From NCBI GenBank assembly GCA_963971285.1, contig OZ020263.1, positions 3,782,001-3,846,000 on the forward strand: a stretch of DNA of 64,000 nucleotides. Reading direction: 5' to 3'. Shown one piece after another: positions 49,979 through 60,070 of the stretch. A program made the translations under genes and the position numbers. Every line of letters starts with the position of its first letter. The stretch's first letter is position 1. Source of the stretch: Astropecten irregularis. Lineage: Eukaryota; Echinodermata; Asteroidea; Paxillosida; Astropectinidae. The notes under the pieces were generated by a model. The model was not told the origin of the DNA. It made no database searches and saw only the letters and a program-made list of their open reading frames with translations.

Positions 49979-50407
49979 AGACCGATCCAGTAGGCCACGC
50001 CCACCATAGCAACGGCCAAGCAACGACGCACACGCGCGCGCGTAACGTGTCACAATCGCAAACACGTGTTGCACGCCCATCACCGAAAGCATCTCTATGG
50101 GACTTTGGTTTTGGAAAAGGTCACAAATGTACGTTTCGTCTCTTACCAGGCCATCGAGAGTCAGAATTACAACGAAAATATAAACGCCATCAATTTGTAG
50201 CAGAAAGATACTGTACTTGTGAAGTTGTGCTGCATTTGCAGAGGACGGTATTTATTGTTTTTCCAGTTCGTAAACGTAAACACTGCTGTAATCAATACTG
50301 CGATCTCCAGCATGAGATCACCAAAATGGCTGCTGCAATTGGTGATCCGATTTTCGCGGTTGTGATTGGTCAATGCAAAATAGGGCGGGGCTTAATGGAT
50401 CGGTCTC
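49979..50407. mobile_element. 429-bp element with AGACCGATCCA ends
   Basis: The left AGACCGATCCAGTAGGCCAC then GCCC is matched inverted by GGGCGGGGCTTAATGGATCG then GTCT at the right, with two or three mismatches in about 24. The interior has a CGCACACGCGCGCG run. It lies in the 3' flank of the TMEM72-like gene. Confidence 0.65.
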
Positions 50408-50639
50408 GTTATAATCCTAACCCACCTCAACAGCTTATTACCACACACAGTTTTTCCTGTGTTAAAGGGCATAAATATACAACATTGGTAAATGTGACAG
50501 AGCACAAGCTGTAGTCTGTTCATAATTTGATTTGTCATGAAATAAAAACAAACCTGTTAAATTTTCAGCTCAATTTAGTGATCACTGGAAACACTAGAAC
50601 ACAGCCAAAAAAAATCTTTGTGTAACGTCAAATTGTGTG

Positions 50640-50850
50640 GGAAACACCGTCTCATTTTTTATTTTTGCAAGATCAAACATTTTTTGGGGTTTGGTTTTAC
50701 TCCTTTTTTTTGGGATGAATACAGAATTTGAGGCAGAAAAATTTTCACTGTATGTTTCTACCATTTTACCTTCTTTATACCCTTTAAGTTATTCATAAAT
50801 CTGTGATAATTTCTGTTTTGGTTGGTTCTACCAATGTTGTACATGCCCAT
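50640..50850. mobile_element. TTAA MITE fragment, copy 11 (degraded)
   Basis: Family interior words (GTATGTTTCTACCAT, CTTTATACCCT, AAGTTATTCATAAATCTGTG) without recognisable ends. Confidence 0.55.
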
Positions 50851-51324
50851 TAAGTGTGATATCATATTGAATACCACAATACACCACAGTGGTGTAATGT
50901 GTGGTTTATGATCCAGTTCCCCTTTGGAGACTGTGGTTATGTGTGGTAAACAGCTCTTGTCTTGTGTGGTAGGTGTAGAGAGTTAGTCTCGGGTGGTATA
51001 GGTGGAGAGGGTTAGGGTATTGTTACAATTTGATGTCGAAATAATTTGGTTGAAGTGCAATGAAAAACCTTTGTATTCTAGCAGGGGATTATGAATAATC
51101 TTGATAATATCACCCATATAGCTTTCAGCTTTATTATTATTCAGTAAAGTAACAGACATCTGTGCCTAAGATATGTATTCTATATATGCAATAATTCTCC
51201 TGAAAACTTGAATTAAAATTAATATTCCATATTTTCTTTAATTTTGTATTCAGACTTCTATGTACTACATTAATATTGGTTTTAACGTCTAGTAAGATGT
51301 TTAATGCAAAGTGTAAACTTATTA

Positions 51325-51536
51325 GGCCTTTTCACGTGATGCTAAAAGACTCAACCATTGAGAAATTCTCTCATGGGTCTGGACCTCGGTCAAAATCTCT
51401 CAAGGATTCACCAGGGACGTCGGTCACTCTCAAGCATTGATGTCCTTTCACACGATTACACTTTTGTAAGATTTCACAACCATGAGATAATTTCTCAATG
51501 GTCAAGAGGGATTTTTTTGCGTCGTGTGAAAAGGCA
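51325..51536. mobile_element. Element with GGCCTTTTCACGTGAT ends
   Basis: GGCCTTTTCACGTGATGC at the left and GTCGTGTGAAAAGGC at the right; paired CCATTGAGAAATT and AATTTCTCAATGG-type words inside. Confidence 0.65.
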
Positions 51537-51567
51537 TACATGTATTGCTCAGTTGTGAGCATACATA

Positions 51568-51687
51568 GGGCCTGTTTGTTTCGGCACACGATAATTGATC
51601 TTGAAGATCCACGTCCCATGTAGGATACGCTAAAATGTGATCCGGATCAGCAGGATCACTGATCTCATGCCTGAAACAAACGGGACC
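51568..51687. mobile_element. MITE with GGGCCTGTTTGTTT ends, copy 2
   Basis: AGGGCCTGTTTGTTTCGGCA at the left, TGAAACAAACGGGACC at the right; GATCC-rich interior as in 41086-41228. Confidence 0.65.
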
Positions 51688-52659
51688 AAATATAGATAGA
51701 CTTATAGATACTAGTGCGTACTGGGGGCTGCCATGACTAGGGGGCCATCACTTGGTCATACACAATCATGAGTGTTTTGTACACTGCCCCCCCCCCCCCC
51801 CCCACAGTGGTTTTCAACTATTGCCCCACCCCTCTCCGCCCCTATCCCATATCGCAAGGACTCATGCATTCCCGATAATTTTACTAAAAGTGACATTTAT
51901 TCCCCTTTTTTCAGCAAATCTTTTTCAGTCTCGTCTTTCCACTTCTACCACGGAAAAGAAAGTTCTCTCTATTTCGCAATTTAATGCCTTGCAGGTTTAT
52001 AAAGTACATTATATCTTAATAGTACATGTATAAGTACTAGTATCTTATTCTTGATATTTAACATTGTCTGTGTTACACACGATGCTGCTGTTTAGTGTCA
52101 GCGTTGTCATAATTCAATATATTCTTTTAAAAAATCTAGGTACTTTCAGTTAATATTCAATTAAATTATTTTCTAAATTTAATGTTCATGGTGCACAAGG
52201 GGCCTTATAACGTTATCATCTAGCTTTTCATCTTGATATTTAAAATATGGTGAGGCATATAATTAAAAACAGATAATTTGTGTGATGTTTATACTGACCG
52301 CAGAAACTGTGATTTTCATTGTACATAATAATAAAAATCATTTATATTTCATAGCGTTTCACATTAAAATCTCAAAACCCTTTACAATTAAAAGCATTTA
52401 AATCACAACCAAAATTACAAATTAACAAACTAGTTTACTACATGTATTACGATTAAAACTATTTAAACAACACCACTTTAAAACCAAGAAAATTCGTAGC
52501 ATAAAACTTAACTCAAATTTAAGAAAACATTTCTTTTAAAAAGAAACGTTTGGTGTGGAGGCAAATTAGACTCCCATGCACTGCACCTCAGTAACGGTGG
52601 TTCCTGGTTCGAATTTGTGCGGGCCCAGAACAGTGCAATATTGATACAAAGACGCTGTT

Positions 52660-52724
52660 TTACGGTTTGCTGTTTGGCGGAATGGAAATCAAGTCGGGAG
52701 TAATTTCAGCTAGTGAAGAACAAC
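52660..52724 (-). CDS. HAO1: HAO exon 8 (last), C-terminus SKP
   Basis: The acceptor is GCTTCACCACCAG. In phase it gives [20 protein letters not shown], then P, then TAA. The position and length match the end of the family. The final tripeptide is SKP, which is not a standard type-1 peroxisomal signal. No other in-frame stop or alternative end was seen nearby. Confidence 0.75.
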
Positions 52725-55700
52725 CTGGTGGTGAAGCAGACAAACAAAAATATACTCAGTATTATCAGTCTGTTATGAAATTGGAAATGTCTAAGCCAGT
52801 CACGCTATAAAGGAATCATGCAAATAAAAGGCAACAAACTACGAATGCAGCTAGAACAGTTTTCATAAAGACAAACAAACAGTGTGCCCCACCAACAAAG
52901 AAACCCCCCGAAAACCCTGTTTTGAGTTGTGAACTTGTGGCGTCATCCCAGTGAAAACACCCCCAATATTATGGACTTACCGCAGAGTGCCATTGCTTTG
53001 TCAAAATCTCTTCGGAGGATTGCAAGGACTTTCTTTACTCCCTCTGCACCCTAAAAAGATTTATGAAAATACAATAATGACTTATCCAAAATGACATTCT
53101 ATATGTTGTTTTGAGACAAAAACGTCACTTTTCATCAAACTCTTTGTTCATACACTTTTAGAGACTGAGGCAGTTTATTTTGCCAAATCCAAATTTGAGG
53201 GCTTTTTGGTGTCAGAGATTAAGATTGAGAACAGACTCATACAAAAGAACAGTTAGTTTCATTAACGGAATAACATAACTTGGACGGAAAATAAGAAAAA
53301 TTGCAACATACGTCATAAGTGAGACCCCAGAGGGCTGGTCGGCCGATGAAGACGGCTCTGGCTCCCAAAGCGATGGCTTTAAGAACATCAGTTCCCCAGC
53401 GTATTCCACCATCCAGATACACCTCAACATTGGATCCTTGAACGGCATTGACCACCTCTTGTAAGGCATCGATCTGTTTGGAGAAAGGAATCATTATTTC
53501 TACGTGACGGTGGCAAGAAATGGTCAAAGAAATGTTTTTGCTTTCATTAATCACATTCGAAAAGACAAGAACGAGATTGGGTATATTTTTTGTCCTTTGA
53601 ATAAAATTTGAAGATATTCAGATTCCGTAATGCTAATTTTGGAACTTAAAGGTACTATCATACTTTGGTTTTTGTCAAAGAAATACAGATTCATGGGTAC
53701 AAATATCAAGACAGATACAGTAACAGTCATCTGTGAAAATTTCAGTCCCATACGGTGCCCACTTTTTGAGAAAATCGTGAAAAACGGCCACATTATTTCT
53801 TAAGTCTTTTCTCTTTTATTTTTGATCTTTTAAAAGATCAAACAGATTTTCGGTCGTTGTTGTACTAATTTCTGGATAAATACAGCACTTCAGGCGGAAA
53901 AATTTGAACGGTAGGTTTCTACCAGCACCATCTTCATACCCTGAAAGTTATACGTAAATCTGTGAAAATTTCTGTTTTGGTCTCTTACCAAAGTATGATA
54001 CTACCTTTAAGAATTTTTTGAGCCCAGTGGTTATATTGTTCTCAGGAATGCAAATAGGCAACCGTCCGGCATGGAGCAAGCTCAGCACTGGTGCCATGGC
54101 AGCTGATGAGGAGAGGTACATCGCCAAAGCCATGAGGAAGCGTGAACTACGGAAGACAGGAGTCACAAATATCTCCAGCAACCCACCTACCCACTGGTGC
54201 TCTACTTGAGGGAGGGGCTTCAGGGCTCAGATAGGCCTTTCCAGTCATCTTTGAGCTCACGCTAGATTGAAATCCCACTAGTCAGGAACCTGGCCATATT
54301 CGACTACGAATGGCAAACAACATTAGGTAATTATTTACCGTGGCTGGTACTCCGTCTATTTGCCTGCCACCATGATTAGACACCAGGATACCAGCTACGC
54401 CACGCCTCACTGCTTCCCTTGCAGCCTCCGCTGTGAAGAGGGGAAAAACAATCTCACACTGAACTATTTACATAAATAGAGCAAGTGGTCATGATAAGTC
54501 ATAATGTAACAGTCCCAAGCTTCTTCTCTCACCTGTGAGAATACCCTTGAGCACGATCGGTAAATCGGTCATGTTCCGTAACCAAGTGATGTCATCCCAC
54601 GTCACTGATGGATCAAGGGTAACATCGCCTCTCACAAACGGAACACCACCTGGAATCTGTACCTGTGGGAACCTGAGATGAATGAGAGAGGACTCATGTT
54701 CTGTCACCTAACTCTCAGATTTACAGAATGATTTTGCTTTTTATTTCAAAACCATGGCCCATCTTTCTCATGTAAACAGAAAGAGGCTCAAATAGCTATT
54801 AAAAGCAGTGGTGGTCAGTCTTTGCTTACTCAAGATGAGAAGCAATTGCATCGGTTTTGTGGATGTGGAACCTCCTGGAACCCAAAACTGGCTGATCAAC
54901 TGTCACGACCAGGCCCTTGAAGCCCGCCTTCTCTGCTCGCCTCACCAATGACAATGTGTATGGCTCTGGCTTCTTCAAGTTGCGCACAAAGTTGACCTGT
55001 TGGAATAGTAAGGTTCCAACAGGAACTGAAGCGGCAACTTCCTCGATAGACTTGTTGGCCAACATGCTCAGGACCATGGCCGATCCGATGCTAGCAGCAC
55101 CTATGAAGCAATGACATTGAATCCAGGTGAAAACTAACTTACTTCTAAATACATTTTCCATTTACAGAAAAATGACCGACCAAGATTTCGAACCTTGAAC
55201 CTACAGAATGAGTGAATGACCTACCAGTGCACTAGCATGAGTACTGTACCCAGCTCTCTGTCGGTGGGGTCCGGTTTTAATAGTTCTTCCATTTTGGGGT
55301 TGGATAGTCCCAAACTGACAATGGTGCAGTTTGATCCGAACCGTCTTCAAACACAGTACTCTAGGATGTTCAAGCAGTATGCACTTGGATATGATTCAAG
55401 GCTAAAAAATATGTCTGATGGAAATTGAAGGTGTTGGTCGTGGGCTTTACACTCACATGGAAAGATAAAGGCATTATAAGGCCCCGTCCTTACCTTTTGC
55501 AGTGGCTATTTCTCCGTCCGGGTGGATGGCGCCATGCAAGGCAGTGGGAGACACCATAACAGGGAACTCAATGCGATGACCAAAGACAGTAGTGGACATG
55601 TCTCTCGTAGACACATCCTGCAAGAGCCGTGGTCTTAGTCTGTACCTATAAACAGGCAAGAAGAGTTGGAGATGAGGCTATTTTATACCTGTTAGTTGGT

Positions 55701-56371
55701 AGCTCTATGGTTGGACTCAAATGCCTTCCAACTGAGACTGTTGAATTTGACAATTGAATTGTGGAGACAAAGCAGAGATGAAGTAGAGATCAGCCCATAG
55801 TATGACCCAGAAAGAACAGCCTCAAAGAGCTTCTTGTTTTTTTCTTTTTGTTTAGGGGACATGTGATCAGGTAGAAACTGAAAAACTCAATTAACAGAGT
55901 GGTCTGGAGTGGGTTAGAACCCAGGCCAGTGATGGAAGGCCGGGAAAATAAAACTCTACCAGGTGGTTCCTATCCACGAAATAACAATATGGAAAGGGTA
56001 TGGGGTTTATAATACAAAATGTCAGGCATGTAATGTACTGACTACTCAGGGAGGCAGGAATGCTAGGGGCCTACGTCTTGGAAGAACACTCTTTTTTGTG
56101 GGGGGGGGGGGGCGTGGGATCAGGTACAAACTGAAAAACTCAATTCCCAGGTTAGTCTAGAGTGGGGGTTGAGCCCAGGCTAGTGGTGGAAGGCCATGAA
56201 AATAAGACTATTAAATGTTGACCTTTCAAATGCCAGCTGGTTGTCTCTCAGAGTCTGTTCGGCTCCTGCTCCCATTCTGAAGTAGTTCCACCAAGTCTCT
56301 GGCAAATGTTGCTTGCAGTAAAGCTCAAAGTCCGCTAGGTAGAATGGTTCCGAGTCAGATGCAGTGGCCAT
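52660..56371 (-). CDS. HAO1: FMN-dependent 2-hydroxyacid oxidase (glycolate oxidase/HAO family), 8 exons, 366 aa
   Basis: Coding exons: 56371-56223, 55645-55494, 55100-54830, 54672-54533, 54430-54339, 53473-53312, 53050-52981 and 52724-52660 (1101 nt, 366 codons plus TAA). All introns are GT-AG and all phases agree. The family oxidises glycolate and other 2-hydroxyacids with O2 to 2-oxoacids and H2O2, usually in peroxisomes. Family residues present: Y30 (NYF), T167 (VTVD), K233 (VLKGI), H257 and R260 (SNHGGRQ), D289 (DGGIRWGTD), and GRP at 312-314. Odd points: the usual Q-L-Y motif reads Q-Q-V (134-136), and the C-terminus is SKP instead of SKL/SKI/SRL. The length is close to human HAO1 (370 aa). 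HAO1 versus HAO2 orthology cannot be settled here. Confidence 0.9.
52981..53050 (-). CDS. HAO1: HAO exon 7 (shared)
   Basis: The acceptor is TCTTTTTAG and the donor CTCTGCG|GTAAGT. It encodes [19 protein letters not shown] and MALC, the C-terminal helix. Confidence 0.88.
53312..53473 (-). CDS. HAO1: HAO exon 6 (shared), FMN phosphate-binding exon
   Basis: The acceptor is CCAAACAG and the donor TATGAC|GTATGT; 54 codons in phase 0. It encodes [18 protein letters not shown] and [15 protein letters not shown], the two glycine-rich segments that bind the FMN phosphate in this family. Confidence 0.92.
53645..54010. mobile_element. TTAA MITE, copy 12, HAO intron 5
   Basis: TTAAAGGTACTATCATACTT at the left, GATACTACCTTTAA at the right, with TTAA at both borders. 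It ends 35 bases before the acceptor of the plus-strand exon-like ORF at 54046. Confidence 0.8.
54046..54209 (+). CDS. Exon-like ORF on the opposite strand inside HAO intron 5
   Basis: Directly after a plus-strand acceptor (TATTGTTCTCAG, ending at 54045) an ORF with codon-like composition runs [20 protein letters not shown], then [18 protein letters not shown] and ends NPPTHWCST with TGA at 54207-54209. It is charged and helical in the middle with no membrane segment. I do not recognise it. Its entry phase (two bases before ATG) would also fit exon 4 of the TMEM72-like gene, but it would not supply a fourth helix. It could equally be the last exon of a separate gene starting after 48.8 kb, or begin at its own ATG. 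Confidence 0.4.
54339..54430 (-). CDS. HAO1: HAO exon 5 (shared), catalytic His-Arg exon
   Basis: The acceptor is CTCTTCACAG and the donor GCCACG|GTAAAT. It encodes [19 protein letters not shown] and [12 protein letters not shown]257 is the family's catalytic base and R260 the substrate-carboxylate arginine. Confidence 0.92.
54533..54672 (-). CDS. HAO1: HAO exon 4 (shared)
   Basis: The acceptor is TCATCTCAG and the donor CTCACAG|GTGAGA. It encodes the loop after strand 4 and [20 protein letters not shown], with the flavin-binding lysine K233. The loop is a few residues shorter than in human HAO1. Confidence 0.9.
54830..55100 (-). CDS. HAO1: HAO exon 3 (shared)
   Basis: The acceptor is GCTTCATAG and the donor CATCTTGA|GTAAGC. 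It encodes residues 101-190, including [13 protein letters not shown], the altered FQQVNF motif where the family has Q-L-Y, and [11 protein letters not shown]. It is present only once, although exons 1 and 2 are doubled. Confidence 0.9.
55494..55645 (-). CDS. HAO1: HAO exon 2, copy A
   Basis: The acceptor is CTGTTTATAG and the donor GCAAAAG|GTAAGG. It encodes [18 protein letters not shown], then the [19 protein letters not shown] and [10 protein letters not shown] segments, the first strands of the TIM barrel. This is the exon with 5 of 6 differences from copy B silent. Confidence 0.9.
56223..56371 (-). CDS. HAO1: HAO exon 1, copy A (coding part)
   Basis: The ATG at 56371 is followed by [19 protein letters not shown]; the exon ends TTTGAAAG|GTCAAC in phase 2. 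It holds the N-terminal helix and the Y30 flavin-site tyrosine within [12 protein letters not shown]. The leader part of this exon starts at 56410 after the acceptor TTCGTTGCAG. The start matches the length of the family N-terminus. Confidence 0.88.
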
Positions 56372-57209
56372 GGTATCAAAATGGGCTCAAGTTAACACGA
56401 ACCTCAAGATCTGCAACGAAAACAAAGTATAGGGGCCTACGTACACCGCCACGTTCAGTTTACACAATGCATGGTGATCAGGACACCATGTATTAATATT
56501 GTCATACATATGTGTATTGTTCCCTTTCAACTTTGTTTCCCCTCAAAAAGTTGTCAACACAGACTGCTCTGCCGAACTCATTATGTAATAAAAAAAATTT
56601 GATTGGAAAAAAAATGTAAAAAAAAAAATTGATGGGACGTACACAGTTCATGTAGTTTAAACTGGGTTTCGACACCAAATCTTATGGTATTTTGATTGGC
56701 AACTGCAAAGCCTTTTCAAATAATGGGAAAAATTTCAAATTTTCCGTTGGTGAGTACCTCTTCAACCCTTCATCAGAGGATGAAAGGCTTTGAGAGCGTT
56801 TCACTGAGCACGGACGCCGACCACCAAAATGCCGGCCGGCCACAACAGCTAAAAAGCGAACTTGCAGAATTCACGACAGAATGCAGGCTCAATTAGCATT
56901 TTCAATTAAAAAAACACACACACAAACATGATGATTGGGATTTGCTGCCATCAGGGGTCATATCGATCATGATAACTGCCAGAAGCAGTCGCAAGGAGGC
57001 TTTCATGGCAGCAAGAACCAACAAGTCACCATGGTTCTCCCACACGCCCCATCATCCCCGTGCCCTACAGATAACCGACCTGCACTAACTACTGCACCTA
57101 GCTCGAGAGGGTTTTTTTAAACGTCAAAACTTTTAAAACTGTTGACATCGTCCTCCAAAATTGAACTTGTACCAAAAAGCACGCACAAATAATACTCTTC
57201 ATCACTTAC

Positions 57210-57310
57210 CAATAATAATTTTGTTTCTGCAGTAAACGGGCACCTACAAGGCTACAAATTCAGTTGTAGATGTCCTAACTGAGCTTGATCGTAGAGCGGA
57301 ATATACTACG
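57210..57310 (-). other. Putative non-coding leader exon of HAO, copy A
   Basis: The minus strand shows a donor TTATTG|GTAAGTGATG at 57210, preceded by about 100 bases that match the corresponding stretch of copy B only in part (the words AGTATATTCC and GTTTCTGCA recur near its ends). The next acceptor is at 56411-56412, just before the ATG exon. The start of the exon is not defined. Confidence 0.4.
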
Positions 57311-58142
57311 GTGTTAACACTTCCCGAAGGGTGTTGCTATAATAGTCCTCGCTATATCCCTTGTTGTAACCCAACTAAGTGTAGTTGTATGTAGTTTGTC
57401 TGTACAACTTTCAAGTTTAAGTTCATCATACTGACCTGAATGGGCAAGGTATACACGTACAATACATGGCCAAGCCTGCTCTTTTGGTAGTGGCTTTGTC
57501 ATGACCATGCATTGATCAACAATGAGTTTAGATTTTCCCTGGCATGTATTTATAAAATATCACTCATGCGTATACTGGAAAATAATAATAAACACAATTA
57601 TTTGTATTCGACTTCAAAGTTCAAATCAAGGACTTGTACTTCTATCTGGAATAAACTATTGTGCCGAATGCAAATGGTGCAGACTGGTGTTTGGTGTTGC
57701 AAGGCTGCAACCATGCAGGATTATATTGAGAATATCACTCCCATGGGTGGGAAGCGTCGTGGGCTCGCGTCAGGAGCAAACATTTGGGTTCTAGACTTCT
57801 ACCAACATTGCCCTTTCTGTAACTCCTCAAACAAACATTAATATTAAAGCGTGGGAATGTATATACAGGCGACCGTGTTTCTTAATTTAATTAATAAACA
57901 CCTTTCATGTGGTCCTGTGTTCGGGGCACTGAACTTTTCTCCAGTGTTGTAGTACTCGTACTCGTACAATGCATTTTGGGGTTGGATAGTCCCAAACTGA
58001 CAATGATGGAGTTTGATCCGAACCGTCTTCAAACACAGTACTCTACACCTAGCATGTTCAAGCAGTAATTTGGATAGAATTGAAAGTGTTGGTCTTCAGT
58101 TACACTCACTTGTAGAGATAAAGGTTAAGCCCATGTCTTTAC

Positions 58143-58294
58143 CTTTCGCAGTGGCTATTTCTCCGTCCGGATGGATAGCGCCATGCAAGGCGGTGGGAGA
58201 CACCATAACAGGGAACTCAATGCGATGACCAAAAACAGTAGTGGACATGTCTCTCGTAGACACATCCTGCAAGAGCCGTGGTCTTAGTATGTAC
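58143..58294 (-). CDS. HAO exon 2, copy B (upstream duplicate)
   Basis: 152 nt with intact acceptor (CTGTTTATAG) and donor (GCGAAAG|GTAAAG). Six differences from copy A, five silent and one R52I. No exon 3-8 copies follow before copy A begins, so any protein from here must splice over copy A into exon 3 at 55100, which is phase-compatible, or be truncated. Confidence 0.75.
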
Positions 58295-58601
58295 CTATAA
58301 ACAGGCAAGAACAGTTGGGGTTGAGGCTATTTTATACCTGTTAGTTGGTAGCTCTATGGTTGAACTTGCATTGTATACTTGTTTCCAACAAAGACGGTTA
58401 AATATGACAATTGAATTCTGAAGAAAAGGCAGAGATGAAGAGTCCAGCTCAGTATGAGACAGAAAGAACAACCGAGGCCACCATTGTTGTTGTTGTTGTT
58501 GTTTGGGGATTTTTTTTTATGGGGGGGGGGGTCTAGTAAAAACTTAAAAACTTTCTCAGGGTAGTCTGGAGTGGGTTAGAACCCAGGCCAGTGATGGAAG
58601 T

Positions 58602-59222
58602 CCAGGGGTCGATTTCACCAAACTCCTCGCAACTTACTATCAATCGTAGGAATTACAGCCCTATGTAGGATACGATGGGTGCACCCAAGTAAATAGTGCC
58701 AAAATCCGTCCGCCGAGCTCATGAATAAAAGTTAAGCACTCAATATATTTTAAATAAGAGAGTTGTGAGAGCTATGAAAATGAAGGATTGAAGAAATATG
58801 GCACTGGACCTCCTGCCTGACTCTGGGCTTCCATTTGTGACCATTTTTGATGCAATTGGGTGAGAAAGTGGGTCTTAGTATTTCAGCCGCTTTGCAGAGG
58901 GATGTTTTTTTGAAAATGGCTTCTTTGACTGGAGTGATCCATACCTTGTTTTAGGGGTGGTCAGTTGAGAATGAGTATAACTCAAAAATTCAATGGTCAC
59001 CCTACCATAAAATGAGAAGAAAATGAAAGGTTATATGTTCAGCATCATTTTTCTGTGCAATTTGAACAGCTGTGAGAGTTCTGCATATTTTTAAATGATT
59101 TTTGAAGTTTGAGGATTTGTCACTGTTGTCTATGGGAGTTTATTTACTTGGGTGCAACCCGATGGGTTATCCTTCTTAACTCGAGTTACGATCGATCGTA
59201 GGGCTTCGTGAAATCGACCCCA
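58602..59222. mobile_element. MITE (GGGTCGATTTCAC family) interrupted by a second element
   Basis: Ends CCAGGGGTCGATTTCAC and GTGAAATCGACCCCAG are those of the short MITEs at 38458-38595 and 63173-63315. The middle is split at GGATACGAT by a roughly 480-bp insertion (58679-59160). It lies in intron 1 of HAO copy B. Confidence 0.75.
58679..59160. mobile_element. Inverted-repeat element nested inside the MITE
   Basis: Both ends carry TGCACCCAAGTAAATA as an inverted repeat (left near 58680, right near 59140-59157). The word CGATGGGT or ACGATGGGT of the host MITE is repeated on both sides, giving a 4-8 bp target duplication. A matching end sequence occurs alone at about 60377-60425. Confidence 0.7.
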
Positions 59223-59368
59223 GTAAAATAAGACTACCAGCTGGGTCAAATCCACTTATTAACAAAAATATGGGAAGAAAATGCACGGGTTAATACAAAA
59301 TGTCTCCATAATAATGTACTCAGGGAGGCAAGGAGGCTAGGGGTCTACATCTTGGAAGAACACTCTAC

Positions 59369-59517
59369 CTTTCAAATGCCAGCTGGTTGTCTCTCAGAGT
59401 CTGTTCGGCCCCTGCTCCCATTCTGAAGTAGTTCCACAAATTCTCTGGCAAATGTTGCTTGCAGTAAAGCTCAAAGTCCGCTAGGTAGAATGGTTCCGAG
59501 TCAGATGCAGCGGCCAT
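59369..59517 (-). CDS. HAO exon 1, copy B (upstream duplicate)
   Basis: 149 nt as in copy A, open from ATG to the donor TTTGAAAG|GTAGAG. Only four base differences from copy A: T3A, T26N and W27L change the protein and one is silent. Y30 and the rest are kept. It can pair in phase with exon 2 copy B and then the shared exon 3. In front of it the leader acceptor seen in copy A (GTTGCAG) reads GTTGAAC, so the copy A splice site is lost here. Confidence 0.75.
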
Positions 59518-60070
59518 GGTATCCAAATGACTTTGTAAACCTCAAGATGTTCAACAAATACCAACACCACAAATAAGACAACAACTATATGGCAATAAAA
59601 GTCACATCAACCCTCTTCCCCACCACACCAGGTCGAAGTTCTAACCCCCTGAACTTCTCCAACAAGCTTTCAACCCCAAATGCCAGTCCAAATTGGCTTT
59701 CTCAACAGTAGTATAATATCAGACAAAAAAAGAGTATAGGCCTATACTAGAATGAGCGGACCCAGTATAACAGGATCGCTTTTCTCCAGTTTTCTTTTTA
59801 TTTTGGGATTCGCGGATGGATGGATTTTCGAGTATTATATAGGCATGGAGGTAGAATGAGGTAGAATTTCTACCTCCATTTAGGCAATGAGATCTTAGTT
59901 ATTTGCACGACTAACAGTTACTGGTTCTCCCACACGCAACACATCATCATCATGCACTAAAGAGGGTCTTCTCATTCGGCAAACCTTCATCTCAAGATAG
60001 GCCTTTAATATGACAGCAATAACTCAGCTGTTGATTTAATCATCCAATCAATTGGATCTTCATTACTTAC

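Larger units (their letters stand above)
50860..52600. other. Intergenic between the TMEM72-like and HAO genes
   Basis: Holds the elements at 51325-51536 and 51568-51687, a C-run at 51787-51803, and AT-rich sequence. An exon-like piece at 51915-51992 (between TTTTTTCAG and GCAG|GTTTAT) is open in one frame but does not fit in phase with the ORF at 54046. Confidence 0.4.

Noticed and set aside
50047-50514. 155-codon plus-strand ORF
   Set aside because: Most of it lies in the inverted-repeat element at 49979-50407.
51915-51992. Exon between TTTTTTCAG and GCAG|GTTTAT on the plus strand
   Set aside because: The open frame exits in phase 0, which would give a stop at once in the 54046 ORF, and nothing else supports it.
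55150-55250. Possible tRNA-derived SINE near GGTTCGAAATC on the minus strand
   Set aside because: A B-box-like word is present but no A box at the right distance and no cloverleaf.
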